Assembly: GCA_001563795.1 (NCBI GenBank)
Contig: LKML01000003.1
Coordinates: 1 to 60,274, forward strand
Length of the DNA: 60,274 nucleotides
From: Haloferacaceae archaeon B1-Br10_E2g22
GTDB taxonomy: Archaea > Halobacteriota > Halobacteria > Halobacteriales > Haloferacaceae
Direction: 5' to 3'
Below the pieces are notes generated by a model, which saw nothing but the letters and a program-made list of their open reading frames with translations, was not told the DNA's origin and did no database searches. Shown here piece after piece: positions 42,053 to 50,472 of the stretch (positions are counted from its first letter, which is position 1; each line of letters begins with the position of its first letter). A program made the translations under genes and the position numbers.

Positions 42053-42418
42053 ATGAGTACGGGAACCGTCGACGGCAGTTCCGAACCCGCCGTGGAGGTC
42101 ACGGCTGCGGCTGCCGAAGAAGCACTCGAATTGATGGATCGCGAAGGGATGGATCTCGAGGTTGGGGGGCTTCGGCTGTTCGTCCAGCAGGGCGGCTGTG
42201 CGGGGCTGTCGTACGGAATGCGCTTCGATACCGAACCGGAAGAAGACGACACCGTGACGGTTCACCATGGCCTGCGCGTGTTCGTTGATCCGGCGAGTCT
42301 CAACTACATTGGCGGGAGTAAACTGGAGTACGAAGACGGCCTGCAGGCAGCCGGCTTCCACGTTGAGAACCCAAACGTCGTCTCCGAATGCGGGTGCGGC
42401 GAGAGCTTCCGGACATAG
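42053..42418 (+). CDS. A-type iron-sulfur carrier (HesB/IscA/ErpA family)
   Basis: A 121-residue carrier that passes Fe-S clusters to apoproteins. The three conserved cysteines are in GGCAGLSYGMRF (about residue 50) and the C-terminal ECGCGESF. FVDPASLNYIGGSKLEYEDGLQAAGFHVENPN is the classic A-type core. A 17-residue acidic N-terminal extension is present. It is followed closely by a small zinc-ribbon gene, possibly co-transcribed. Confidence 0.93.
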   Translation: MSTGTVDGSSEPAVEVTAAAAEEALELMDREGMDLEVGGLRLFVQQGGCAGLSYGMRFDTEPEEDDTVTVHHGLRVFVDPASLNYIGGSKLEYEDGLQAAGFHVENPNVVSECGCGESFRT

Positions 42419-42455
42419 GAGCTATACATATACTGTGGGCGGTGCTGAGTACGGT

Positions 42456-42701
42456 ATGGAACTCCAAGAACTCCAAGACTGCACGGAGGGGACGCTGTAC
42501 GTCGACCGCGAAGATGCAGAACGTGGCTCCGAAGGGCCATTTTATGCTGTTTACAGTACTCTCGAGGCCACAGAGCGGTGGGGATATTTTTGCAGTGCGT
42601 GCGAAAGCGTTGATAATGCGATGGATACGATGGGCCGGATCGTCTGCAACCGGTGTCCAAACGTCCGGAAACCCGACGAGTGGGACGCCGCTCACGAGTA
42701 G
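42456..42701 (+). CDS. Small zinc-ribbon protein (DUF5816-like)
   Basis: An 81-residue acidic protein with two CxxC pairs, CSAC (about residues 46-49) and CNRC (64-67), forming a zinc ribbon around a helical segment. The N-terminus MELQELQDCTEGTLYVDRE is soluble. ATG 42456 lies about 25 nt after an AT-rich catatact element, consistent with a leaderless transcript. The frame is open from 42267 only because it overlaps the preceding gene out of frame. Function unknown; the DUF label is from memory. Confidence 0.75.
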   Translation: MELQELQDCTEGTLYVDREDAERGSEGPFYAVYSTLEATERWGYFCSACESVDNAMDTMGRIVCNRCPNVRKPDEWDAAHE

Positions 42702-42766
42702 GCGGTTGTGAGCGGTTCGTATCGTGTGACAAAGTTTATCATGGATGCGTCCGTAGGCTCACCTGG

Positions 42767-43120
42767 ATGGCCCCTGTTACCATACCACCGACTGAAGAAG
42801 CCAGGAACGTGTTCCGACGGCTCGGTTACGCCATCGACGAGAGTGGAAGCGAGTTCGTCGCCGAGCGAAAGTGGCGACGCGTCCGTGTGACACCGCTGTG
42901 TGCGGATGACGCCACCGAACCCGGAGCAGTACTCGCCGCAGAGTCCACCGAGGGCCCGCGGCTCCGGTGTTTCGTAACGTGGATGCAGTGTACAGGGGCG
43001 TTACGTGAGTATCTGCAAGCTGCAAAACCGCCGTACGACTGGGCAATTATCGGAATCGAAGAAGACGACAACGAGGCGTTCGAGGTCGTCCATCCGGAGA
43101 CGACCCTCGCACCTGCCTGA
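42767..43120 (+). CDS. Haloarchaeal hypothetical protein
   Basis: A 117-residue soluble protein beginning MAPVTIPPTEEARNVFRRLGYAIDESGSEFVAERKWRRVRVTPLC. The alternating pattern suggests an alpha/beta fold. Later blocks include RLRCFVTWMQCTGALREYLQ and YDWAIIGIEEDDNEAFEVVHP. Similar short proteins are widespread in haloarchaea, but I cannot name a function. ATG 42767 is used; the upstream extension of the frame (to 42653) overlaps the previous gene. Confidence 0.7.
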   Translation: MAPVTIPPTEEARNVFRRLGYAIDESGSEFVAERKWRRVRVTPLCADDATEPGAVLAAESTEGPRLRCFVTWMQCTGALREYLQAAKPPYDWAIIGIEEDDNEAFEVVHPETTLAPA

Positions 43121-43185
43121 GAGAACCGCGAGGAGTCGACTCGGCGAGCGATTTTTTATGCAAGCGTCCAGAATGAGCAGGTGCA

Positions 43186-43386
43186 ATGGTACACAAAAAA
43201 GTCACACTGATCGGTAAAAGTACAGACAGTTTCGAGAGCGCAGTAGACGACGCAATCGAGCGTGCAGAAGCGACCCTCGAGAACGTCCACTGGGTCGAAG
43301 TCGAAGAACTCGGTGTTGAACTCGCTACGGTCGAAGACCGCGAGTATCAAGCGGAAGTCAAAGTCGCCTTCCAACTCGAAGGCTAA
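43186..43386 (+). CDS. Dodecin (flavin-binding dodecamer)
   Basis: A 66-residue protein matching the archaeal dodecin family: [30 protein letters not shown], then a Trp in [13 protein letters not shown], positioned like Trp36 of Halobacterium dodecin, which stacks on riboflavin. The C-terminal strand is [13 protein letters not shown]. Dodecins buffer riboflavin/lumichrome in the cytosol and limit flavin phototoxicity. It lies 65 nt downstream of the previous gene with its own AT-rich leader. Confidence 0.95.
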   Translation: MVHKKVTLIGKSTDSFESAVDDAIERAEATLENVHWVEVEELGVELATVEDREYQAEVKVAFQLEG

Positions 43387-43480
43387 CCAAGCGATGGCGG
43401 CCACATCGTCTGTAGAACGGCTACCGTGTGGCTTCTGGGAACCATAGCCTCTTTGGGCGCTGCAGACGAACTGCACCCAG

Positions 43481-43900
43481 ATGACACTCGTTGTGGTTCC
43501 CGTTCGGTTTCCGCTTTCTGCCCACTCGGCGGCGACACTCCGAGAGGCGATTCGCATCAGCCGCGATCGCGATGCCGAACTCTCGGTGCTGCATGTCGAT
43601 CTGTATCAGGACAGCAACCACGTCAGCCGGACTGAACTCAAACAGGCAGTCGAACGCGAATTCGGCGAACTCGAGCATGCCAGGTACGTCGTCCGCCGCG
43701 GCTTTCTGGTCGAAGAGACAATTCTTGAGGAAATCGCCGCCGAACGTGCCGATGTAGTCGTCATTGGCTCGAAACAAGCAAGCCAGTGGCAACGAATGGT
43801 TCGTAAACTGCTTTCGGATCCGGATATTGGTTCGTATCTCCGCGAGAAACTCGAGTGTACGGTGATCACGGTCGACGCCGACGGACACACTGACGAATAA
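43481..43900 (+). CDS. Universal stress protein (UspA family)
   Basis: A 139-residue single Usp domain. The first strand TLVVVPVRFPLSAHSAATLREAIRIS is followed by AELSVLHVDLY. A helix VEETILEEIAAERADVVVIGSKQASQWQRMVRKLL then leads to the end VITVDADG. The ATP-binding G-x2-G-x9-G-S pattern is only partly kept (GSKQASQ), so nucleotide binding is uncertain. It is convergent with the DUF63 gene, with 24 nt between stops. Confidence 0.88.
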   Translation: MTLVVVPVRFPLSAHSAATLREAIRISRDRDAELSVLHVDLYQDSNHVSRTELKQAVEREFGELEHARYVVRRGFLVEETILEEIAAERADVVVIGSKQASQWQRMVRKLLSDPDIGSYLREKLECTVITVDADGHTDE

Positions 43901-43924
43901 CAGCCCTCAACTCGCTGCGACAGC

Positions 43925-45076
43925 CTACACACCGAACGTCGCCCGTAGCATATCACGGGTGCCCGGACCTAAGCCAACCGCAACCACTGCGACAAGCAAC
44001 AACAGCGTATAGCGTGGTGATTCATCGAACAGTTCGTCATTGAACAGCCAAACGACGGCTGTTGCGGCCCCCAGTTTGACGAACAAAAACGGCCAGGCGT
44101 CGCTCGTCACCGCAAGAACCGCTTCGGGCAACAGCCGGCCCGTGTACTCAACGATAGCCGCGTTGAGTGGGTGTTTCGGCACGAGATTGCTCCCCGCGCC
44201 GAGTGCGGGCATCCAGTTGAGCCCGATCACGTTGGCCACCCCGTCTACCGCGTGGCCCCAGATCACCACGAAGCCGATAAAGCCAGTCCCAGAATTGAGC
44301 GAGGGATACCGCCAGCTGACGAGTTTCCAGGTAACCCACGCCGAGACAGTCGCGCCGACGAGGGTGATACCCAACACCTGTGGATAGATGGTTGCATACT
44401 CGGTGGCGACACCGAGGTAGGTCAGATATCCCATTGAGCCGACCAGCAGCGCGGTGCCAATCCCTGCGAGTGGATACTCATAGCGGTCGACGTAGCCGTC
44501 GGATTCGAGCCGCACACTGAACAGAACCGCTGCCAGCGTCAACAGGAACATCGTGATGTAGATGAACGGGCTGATAATCAGCGCGCTTGCCGGGAACGCG
44601 ATCAGGGGCTCGGCTCCCGCGCGAGTTGCCGAGACGCCAGCGTCCTCAATCGTCCTGAGCGCGCCGCCGAACAGCATAAACGGGAACAAAGCATAAAAGA
44701 AGCCGCGGTCAGTGCCGATATCGAGCCGACGGAGCAGCAGAATCATGCCAAGCAACATAAACAGCAGTACCGTAATGTAGCCGAGCGTCGATGGGATGGT
44801 GTATCCCGGATGGGCGACGATCTCGCCGGCCGCCTCGGCCTGACTGCAGGCGGCGCTTGAGCCGAGATACTCGACGCTACCGCCGGATCGAACCGCACAG
44901 ATTGCGCCGTTGCCGTCGGCCGCAACCGGGCCCCAGAAGTACTGCCAGATAAATCGGTCGTAGACGAGTTCTCGAAACAGTAGTGAGCCAACGAGGAGGG
45001 CAAACGTGATCGCACTGCCGGTAGCGATCCACAACCGCTCAGGGGAGCTATTGAGTCGGTCGGAGACTGTAGCCAT
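43925..45076 (-). CDS. DUF63 family membrane protein
   Basis: A 383-residue polytopic protein with about nine to ten helices. Family blocks include [35 protein letters not shown] and [20 protein letters not shown], plus a conserved His-Asp in the GHAVDG helix. DUF63 proteins occur only in archaea and their function is unknown. ATG 45076 is preferred over the start at 45103, because the nine extra residues are basic and precede [11 protein letters not shown]. An extracytoplasmic loop with two cysteines lies near residues 58-77. Confidence 0.88.
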   Translation of the reverse strand: MATVSDRLNSSPERLWIATGSAITFALLVGSLLFRELVYDRFIWQYFWGPVAADGNGAICAVRSGGSVEYLGSSAACSQAEAAGEIVAHPGYTIPSTLGYITVLLFMLLGMILLLRRLDIGTDRGFFYALFPFMLFGGALRTIEDAGVSATRAGAEPLIAFPASALIISPFIYITMFLLTLAAVLFSVRLESDGYVDRYEYPLAGIGTALLVGSMGYLTYLGVATEYATIYPQVLGITLVGATVSAWVTWKLVSWRYPSLNSGTGFIGFVVIWGHAVDGVANVIGLNWMPALGAGSNLVPKHPLNAAIVEYTGRLLPEAVLAVTSDAWPFLFVKLGAATAVVWLFNDELFDESPRYTLLLLVAVVAVGLGPGTRDMLRATFGV

Positions 45077-45201
45077 TTGCAGACTGTCGGGCCGTCTCCG
45101 CATTTAGCGTTCCGGTCTCCTGTGGCCGGCTCGTCAAATCAGCGCCGGGTAATCACCAACTACTTAGAGAGTAGCGGCCGGCTTGGTCAACGCCGGGGTG
45201 C

Positions 45202-46014
45202 TCACCTGTTGATGATTCCATCGGCCGCTGCCTGCATCGCCTCGTGGACGTTTCCATTCGAGATGACCATTCCCTGTGAGTCGACGTGCCAGCGGTTGCC
45301 ATCGAGGTCAGTTACTCGCCCACCGGCGTTACGCACGAGATGGACGCCAGCGACGCTGTCCCACGGCGGAGCCTGCAGATCAGTGATACCGCCCTCGAGT
45401 GCGCCGGCAGCGACCATAGCAAGCGTGGCCTGTGCAGAGCCGAATCGCCGGAGATCATCGAACCGCTGGACGATCTCGCGGGTCGCAGCCGCATACGCAT
45501 CGCGGCTCTCACGATCCCACCACAGCATAGGGACGACCGTTGACAGTTCGGGCCGGTCGGTCTCGCTTACAGTAATGGGTGTGCCGTTGCAGTAGGCTGT
45601 CTGTGTGTCAGCCGTGTACGTATCGCCCACCGCTGGCAGGACGACCGCCGAAGCGACTGGCTCGCCGTCGACGACAGCCGCGACTGCAGTGGCCCAGATG
45701 CGGATGCCGTCGACAAAGTTGTTCGTTCCGTCAATCGGATCGATAATCCACGCTGGGCCCTCTTTGGGGACTTGTTTCAGGGCGTCGTCCTCTTCGCCGA
45801 CGATGGGATCGTCGGGATAGGTGGCTTGTATGCGTTCGATCACCCGCCGTTGGGCCGCGCGGTCGGCCTCGGTGACGAGGTCGGTCTCGGAGTCTTTCGA
45901 TTCGGCGACAATTCCTGTACGGAACTGCTTGAAGGCGAGTTCCGCCCCAGCAGTTGCGGCCTGCTCGACGACGACTGCTCGTGAGGTGTCAGCGTCAGTC
46001 ACACTCGTACTCAA
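45202..46014 (-). CDS. Inositol monophosphatase/FBPase-family phosphatase
   Basis: A 270-residue Mg-dependent phosphatase. Metal-ligand motifs are all present: GEED (about residue 73), WIIDPIDGTNNFVDG (about 90-103) and WDSVAGVHLVRNAGGRV (about 215). Archaeal members of this fold act on inositol-1-phosphate and often on fructose-1,6-bisphosphate; sequence alone does not decide. Stands alone on the minus strand, with the divergent 85-aa gene starting 128 bp away. Confidence 0.9.
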   Translation of the reverse strand: MSTSVTDADTSRAVVVEQAATAGAELAFKQFRTGIVAESKDSETDLVTEADRAAQRRVIERIQATYPDDPIVGEEDDALKQVPKEGPAWIIDPIDGTNNFVDGIRIWATAVAAVVDGEPVASAVVLPAVGDTYTADTQTAYCNGTPITVSETDRPELSTVVPMLWWDRESRDAYAAATREIVQRFDDLRRFGSAQATLAMVAAGALEGGITDLQAPPWDSVAGVHLVRNAGGRVTDLDGNRWHVDSQGMVISNGNVHEAMQAAADGIINR

Positions 46015-46088
46015 GAGCCATTTTACCTATAGCCGTCGGAACTATTCGGTGGTTATGACGTGATGGAAAGACGGTAGTCGCCATGATT

Positions 46089-46123
46089 TACTCAATTCTG
46101 AATTGGAGTAAATACTTATACTC
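46089..46123. promoter_or_regulatory. Nested TACTC/GAGTA operator around a TATA box
   Basis: TACTC (46089-46093), GAGTA (46106-46110) and TACTC (46119-46123) form two overlapping inverted repeats, with N12 and N8 spacers. The first pair extends to an almost perfect TTTACTC-AATTC/GAATT-GGAGTAAA arm. The AT-rich AAATACTTATA between the last two sites is 22-33 nt before the downstream ATG, so a bound protein would cover the TATA box. Confidence 0.5.
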
Positions 46124-46142
46124 ATCTCCCATACGAACGTAT

Positions 46143-46400
46143 ATGCACCCCGAAGAAGCGCTCAAACAGGTTCAGTGCGTTGCCAACACCACCCTCGAAG
46201 ATATCGGACAGCGCGTCGCGCCGCTGTACGGGCCGACGTTCCGTCGGGTCGCCGCAAACGGAACCGGAACTGATGTAACCGTCCTCGCCGACCAACTGTG
46301 TTCGGAACTTCGTGCCGGCAACCGTCCAACGGTCGCTGAAGCAGAAGGGTTTGCGACAGACGTACTGAGTCGGCGTGCGCTGACTGACGGCGGCAACTAG
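46143..46400 (+). CDS. 85-residue haloarchaeal protein, function unknown
   Basis: A soluble protein starting MHPEEALKQVQCVANTTLEDIGQRVAPLYGPTF with predominantly helical character, one Cys near residue 12 and another near residue 59. No known motif is apparent. ATG 46143 directly follows the operator/TATA arrangement, implying a leaderless and tightly regulated transcript; the upstream ATG at 46083 would lie within that control region. NAD kinase starts 41 nt after its stop and may be in the same unit. Confidence 0.7.
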   Translation: MHPEEALKQVQCVANTTLEDIGQRVAPLYGPTFRRVAANGTGTDVTVLADQLCSELRAGNRPTVAEAEGFATDVLSRRALTDGGN

Positions 46401-46441
46401 CGACTCGCGGCGTTTTTGTTCGTTCGGGGCCTCGTGTCACT

Positions 46442-47497
46442 ATGCACATCGGCCTCGTCGTCAATCCAATCGCCGGCATGGGTGGCCGTGTGGGTCTCAA
46501 AGGCACCGACGGTAAAGTAGCACAAGCCCGTGCTCGAGGCGCAGAGCCACGTGCGCCTGATCGGGCCCGTCGGATGCTCTCGAGGCTAGCCGAACTCGAT
46601 TCGACGATCGAGTTGTCTGTGGCCGGCGAGCCGATGGGGGCAACACTGGCCCGCGAGGCCGGCTTCGAACCGACCGTTGTCTTCGAGCCAGCCAGCGAGA
46701 CAACAGTCGCCGATACGCACACAGCGATTGCTGCGTTCGTCGACCGAGGAGTCGATCTCGTCGTGTTCGTCGGGGGTGACGGCACTGCCGCCGACGTCGC
46801 CGACGCACTCGAGGGCACGGAAATCCCAATGGTGGGGGTGCCTGCCGGCGTCAAGGTGTATTCAGCAGTGTTTGCGGTCTCGCCGGAAGACGCCGCAGCG
46901 ATCATCGTCAGTTTCGAACGAACCGAGCGACGAGAGGTGATGGATATCGATGAAGACAACTACCGCGACGGTGAGGTGACTCCTAAACTCAGAGCAGTTG
47001 CGTGGGTTCCGGTTACTGATGAACTCCAGTCATCGAAACAGCTCGGCGGCGGTACAGTCGAGGCGCTTGCCGAGGGAATCGCCGACAGCGTCGACTCCGA
47101 GACAACGTACGTCCTCGGGCCGGGTTCGACAGTCGGCGCGATCAAAGCAGCGTTGGGATTCGACGGCTCGCCTATCGGTGTCGACGTGTGGCGTGCGGGC
47201 CAACTGCTAGTTCGGGATGCAAGCGAACAAGAGATTCTGGATTCCCTTAGCGATGACAACGTGATTATCGTCTCGCCAATTGGCGGCCAGGGCTTTGTTT
47301 TTGGCCGAGGAAACCCACAGCTTTCGCCGGCAGTGATCCGCCGCTGTTCGGTCGAGATTGTTGCCTCGAGAACGAAACTCGATGGGTTGTCAGTGCTTCG
47401 GGCCGACACTGATGACCCCGAACTCGACGCCGAGTTACGCGGCTGGCGAAAGGTTCGGGTCGGACGGTTCGAACGCCGAATGATAAAGCTCACATAG
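46442..47497 (+). CDS. ATP-NAD kinase family protein
   Basis: Phosphorylates NAD to NADP, or a related acceptor. The 351-residue protein begins MHIGLVVNPIAGMGGRVGLKG. It contains the diagnostic VVFVGGDGTAADVADAL (GGDGT near residue 106) and VPAGVKVYSAVFAVSP. A later YVLGPGSTVGAIKAALG block holds further conserved glycines. It is longer than the standard archaeal PpnK (about 280 residues) and belongs to the AcoX-like/NADK branch, so the exact substrate is less sure. Confidence 0.88.
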   Translation: MHIGLVVNPIAGMGGRVGLKGTDGKVAQARARGAEPRAPDRARRMLSRLAELDSTIELSVAGEPMGATLAREAGFEPTVVFEPASETTVADTHTAIAAFVDRGVDLVVFVGGDGTAADVADALEGTEIPMVGVPAGVKVYSAVFAVSPEDAAAIIVSFERTERREVMDIDEDNYRDGEVTPKLRAVAWVPVTDELQSSKQLGGGTVEALAEGIADSVDSETTYVLGPGSTVGAIKAALGFDGSPIGVDVWRAGQLLVRDASEQEILDSLSDDNVIIVSPIGGQGFVFGRGNPQLSPAVIRRCSVEIVASRTKLDGLSVLRADTDDPELDAELRGWRKVRVGRFERRMIKLT

Positions 47498-47610
47498 ACG
47501 TTCGACGGAACGACGCAACTCGCCGGCCGACACCAGAGTATGAGAACAAACCACATACTTAGGAGTGGCGTACTCTGCATTGTCAGCCAACACCGTTGAG
47601 AAAATACTAT

Positions 47611-47620
47611 GTCTATAGAC
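47611..47620. promoter_or_regulatory. 10-bp palindrome upstream of the PhoU-type gene
   Basis: GTCTATAGAC is a perfect palindrome 33 nt before the ATG of the AbrB-PhoU gene and overlaps the expected TATA position. It is short, so chance is possible. An AGGAG ribosome-binding-like sequence follows at 47629-47633. Confidence 0.3.
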
Positions 47621-47652
47621 AAGACTAAGGAGATACAAAGCCCACAGATGGT

Positions 47653-48684
47653 ATGGAAACGCGGAAGGTCCAACGGCTAGGCCCCTCGACGCTGGCGATG
47701 ACGCTACCGGCCGAATGGGCCAAAGCCCACGACGTCGAAAAAGGCGATGAGGTCTCGATTCGAATGGGTGGGAAAGGAACACTAACAGTGTTGCCCGAAT
47801 CGGCCAGCACCGAAGAAAGCGAGGCGGCCATCCACGCCGACAATCTCGATGCTGGTGCCCTCGAGCGCGCTATCGTCGCCCAGTACGTACTGGGTCGGCG
47901 TGTTATCCACGTTCAAAAAGAAGACGGCGCACTTGAGTCCGAACACATCAACGCCGTCTACAAGGCCGAAACCCAGCTTATGGGATTGGGCGTCATCGAA
48001 GAGACGCCCGAAAGCATCGCTATCCGCTGTTCGGTCGATCCTGAGGACTTTACGCTCGATAACCTCTTGGAGCGACTCGAGAATACAGGCAGCACAATGC
48101 GGGGCGAAGCAGTCAAAGCCCTGGCGCATAGCAACACTGATCTGGCCCAACGGGCACTCAACCGCGAACGACAGGCGAATAAAATTTTCGTACTGTTGTT
48201 GCGATTGATCTTTAGTGCCTACCAGAATCCGAACCTCTGTCGGGCCGTCGGACTGGATTCGAGTTTTCCGCTTATTGGCTACCGGTCGGTTGCGAAAAAC
48301 CTCGAGCTCACGGCCGACAACGCCGAAGATATCGCCGATATTGTCATCGACGCCGAAAGCGATGGGCTGGATATCGATTCTTCGACGATGCGTCGCATCC
48401 GAGAGTTCACCGACCAGGTCGACGAAATGACCGAACTCGCAGTACAGGCGGTCGTCGAGCGAGACTACGACAAAACGATCAAATGCCGGTATATGTTCCA
48501 TGAAATAAAGGATCGCGAACAGGAGATCCTCGAAGATCTGCCGGAACTGTCGAATACGGAACTGCTACGAGTGCGCGAAGTGCTTGTGAGTCTCCAACAG
48601 ACTGCCGAGCATGCCATGCGAAACGCCGAAATCGCCGCTAATCTCGCACTCGATGAAGAATCAGAACACGTCGAGATCAGCTAA
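47653..48684 (+). CDS. AbrB-PhoU phosphate uptake regulator
   Basis: A 343-residue fusion. Residues 1-48 form a SpoVT/AbrB swapped-hairpin DNA-binding domain (ETRKVQRLGPSTLAMTLPAEWAKAHDVEKGDEVSIRM). Two PhoU-like helical bundles follow, the second having VDEMTELAVQAVVERDYDKTIKCRYMFHEIKDREQEILEDL. PhoU proteins restrain phosphate transport and signalling; the AbrB head makes this a direct transcription factor. No pst transporter genes are adjacent. A palindrome at 47611 could be its own site. Confidence 0.92.
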   Translation: METRKVQRLGPSTLAMTLPAEWAKAHDVEKGDEVSIRMGGKGTLTVLPESASTEESEAAIHADNLDAGALERAIVAQYVLGRRVIHVQKEDGALESEHINAVYKAETQLMGLGVIEETPESIAIRCSVDPEDFTLDNLLERLENTGSTMRGEAVKALAHSNTDLAQRALNRERQANKIFVLLLRLIFSAYQNPNLCRAVGLDSSFPLIGYRSVAKNLELTADNAEDIADIVIDAESDGLDIDSSTMRRIREFTDQVDEMTELAVQAVVERDYDKTIKCRYMFHEIKDREQEILEDLPELSNTELLRVREVLVSLQQTAEHAMRNAEIAANLALDEESEHVEIS

Positions 48685-48722
48685 GACGAATGAACTAAGT
48701 GCTCGCTGTCGAACCAGCAGGT

Positions 48723-48905
48723 ATGGAAACCGGCTCAGTCGACTCTGATAAAGCAATCGGGATTTCGATGGCGTTCGGCCTTCTGGCACTGCTTGGGGCG
48801 CTGTTGATGTTCGGCGGTGAGACACAACTGCTGCGAGCCTGGGGCTTTGGGGCGGCAATGATTGCCGCTGGCCTCTGTGTAGTCGTCATCCAACTCTACG
48901 AGTAG
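48723..48905 (+). CDS. 60-residue two-span membrane protein
   Basis: METGSVDSDKAIGISMAFGLLALLGALLMFGGETQLLRAWGFGAAMIAAGLCVVVIQLY: an acidic head, then two short hydrophobic helices joined by a GGETQLLRAWG turn. Small proteins of this pattern are conserved in haloarchaea. ATG 48723 is used; the extension to 48699 overlaps the region after the PhoU stop and adds only eight residues. Confidence 0.65.
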   Translation: METGSVDSDKAIGISMAFGLLALLGALLMFGGETQLLRAWGFGAAMIAAGLCVVVIQLYE

Positions 48906-48957
48906 CTCCCGTTTGTGGACGTAATTGTTAAGCCACTCACAGCCGTATTACTGTCCG

Positions 48958-49182
48958 ATGACCACCTACACCGACGAGGAACAACGCATCGTCGCCTATC
49001 TGCGCGACAGCGTCTCGCGTGGCGAGCGATACTTTCGGGCCAAAACCATCGCCGAGGCCATCGGGCTTTCCTCCAAGCAGGTCGGTGTGCGGCTGCCGCA
49101 GTTGGCTGAAAAGTCCGACGACGTTAAAATCGAAAAATGGAGCCGTGCGAAATCGACGACCTGGCGAGTCACCCCGGAGTAG
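48958..49182 (+). CDS. Small winged-helix DNA-binding protein
   Basis: A 74-residue protein that is essentially one winged helix-turn-helix. EEQRIVAYLRDSVSRGERYFRAKTIAEAIGLSSKQVGVRLPQL is the helical part, and VKIEKWSRAKSTTWRVT the wing. The recognition helix would be SSKQVGVRLPQLAE. Small stand-alone haloarchaeal wHTH proteins of this type are common and uncharacterised. ATG 48958 chosen; the frame is open from 48925. Located between the small membrane protein and the SRPBCC gene. Confidence 0.75.
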   Translation: MTTYTDEEQRIVAYLRDSVSRGERYFRAKTIAEAIGLSSKQVGVRLPQLAEKSDDVKIEKWSRAKSTTWRVTPE

Positions 49183-49228
49183 CCCGTTACCACGCCCTTT
49201 TTAGCCTCTGTGCGTCTATTCGATAGCA

Positions 49229-49657
49229 ATGACAGTCCGTGTTTCGCGGACCTTCGAGTTTGATGTCCCTGGCGAGCGTGTCTGGGAGTTCATTGCCGAC
49301 CCCGAAAAGCGAGTGGGCGCGATCAGCGTCGTCGACTCGTATGAACTTCGCGGCGATACTCGAGCAATCTGGCATGTCAGCCTGCCGATTCCACTCATCA
49401 ACTCGACGGTTCAAGTCAAAACCGAAGACATCCACCGAGAACCACCAACCAGCGTGAAGTTCATCGGCCGCTCGAAGGCCATGGAAGTCACTGGTGAACA
49501 CACAATCGAGACGACATCAACAGGCTGTACGCTCACAAACGAGTTCGTCGTCGACGGCAAACTCCCCGGAGTCGAACGGTTTTTCAAACGAAACCTCGAC
49601 AGCGAGATGGATAATCTCGAGGCCGCCCTACGGGCTGATTTCGAAACAGACGCATAA
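49229..49657 (+). CDS. SRPBCC (START-like) domain protein
   Basis: A 142-residue helix-grip protein with a typical start VRVSRTFEFDVPGERVWEFIADPEKRVGAI, a beta-sheet core, and the long C-terminal helix GVERFFKRNLDSEMDNLEAALRADFE that closes the ligand cavity. It resembles the CoxG/carbon-monoxide-dehydrogenase-subunit-G branch. Ligand unknown. Its stop TAA shares a base with the ATG of the next gene, so the pair is translationally coupled. Confidence 0.88.
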   Translation: MTVRVSRTFEFDVPGERVWEFIADPEKRVGAISVVDSYELRGDTRAIWHVSLPIPLINSTVQVKTEDIHREPPTSVKFIGRSKAMEVTGEHTIETTSTGCTLTNEFVVDGKLPGVERFFKRNLDSEMDNLEAALRADFETDA

Positions 49658-50472
49658 TGCATCTGGCAGTCGTCCAACTCGAGATTACGCCTGGTGAGCC
49701 CGAAACTAATCTCTCGAGGGCAGCCGAGGCGGTCGCAAACGCAGCCGAAACCGGAGCCGACCTGGTCGTGTTGCCCGAACAGTTCGTGGTCGGATTTTTC
49801 GCATTCGATGCGTATCGGACGCATGCGGCCGGGCTCGACGAGAGACGCTTCGAACGGCTGGCAGAACTCGCTGCTGACAACAACATCGGGTTGGTCGCCG
49901 GAACCACTGTCGAAGATCTTGCGGCCAGCGCGGCAGCGGGCTACGATGTGCCTGCTGCCGAAGGGTATGCCAACACGGCCGTCTTTTTCGACCGCGAGGG
50001 CACACGCCGGGGCGTCTACCGAAAACATCACCTTTTCGGCTACGAATCGACCGAGGCCGAACTGCTCGTGGCCGGCAACTCAGTTGGCGTCGTCGACTTC
50101 GAGGGACTGTCGGTGGGGATGACAACCTGTTATGATCTGCGATTTCCCGAGTTGTACCGGGAGTTGCTTGAGAAGGGTGCAGAACTCATTGTCGTCCCGA
50201 GTGCGTGGCCCTACCCCAGAGTCGAACACTGGAAAACCCTGGGGCGGGCCCGCGCAATCGAAAACCTCTGTTATGTGGCGACCGCCAACGGGTCGGGACG
50301 GTTCCCTGCGGCCGACAGCCAACTCTGTGGCCGTTCGACGGTGTACGATCCGTGGGGAACGACACTGGCCGGCAGCGGCGAGGAACCAACAGTACTGCAC
50401 GCAGAGATCGACCCACAGCACCTCGAGTCGATTCGAGCGTCGTTTCCGGCGGTGGATGACCGACGGCGGTGA
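49657..50472 (+). CDS. Carbon-nitrogen hydrolase (nitrilase superfamily)
   Basis: A 271-residue amidase-type enzyme with the complete catalytic triad. Glu lies in VVLPEQFVVG (about residue 42), Lys in YRKHHLF (about 127) and Cys in GMTTCYDLRFPELYREL (about 156). The size fits the omega-amidase/N-carbamoyl-type group. It hydrolyses a C-N bond in a small amide; the substrate is not evident. Coupled to the SRPBCC gene. It is followed by about 500 bp of non-coding DNA. Confidence 0.92.
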   Translation: MHLAVVQLEITPGEPETNLSRAAEAVANAAETGADLVVLPEQFVVGFFAFDAYRTHAAGLDERRFERLAELAADNNIGLVAGTTVEDLAASAAAGYDVPAAEGYANTAVFFDREGTRRGVYRKHHLFGYESTEAELLVAGNSVGVVDFEGLSVGMTTCYDLRFPELYRELLEKGAELIVVPSAWPYPRVEHWKTLGRARAIENLCYVATANGSGRFPAADSQLCGRSTVYDPWGTTLAGSGEEPTVLHAEIDPQHLESIRASFPAVDDRRR

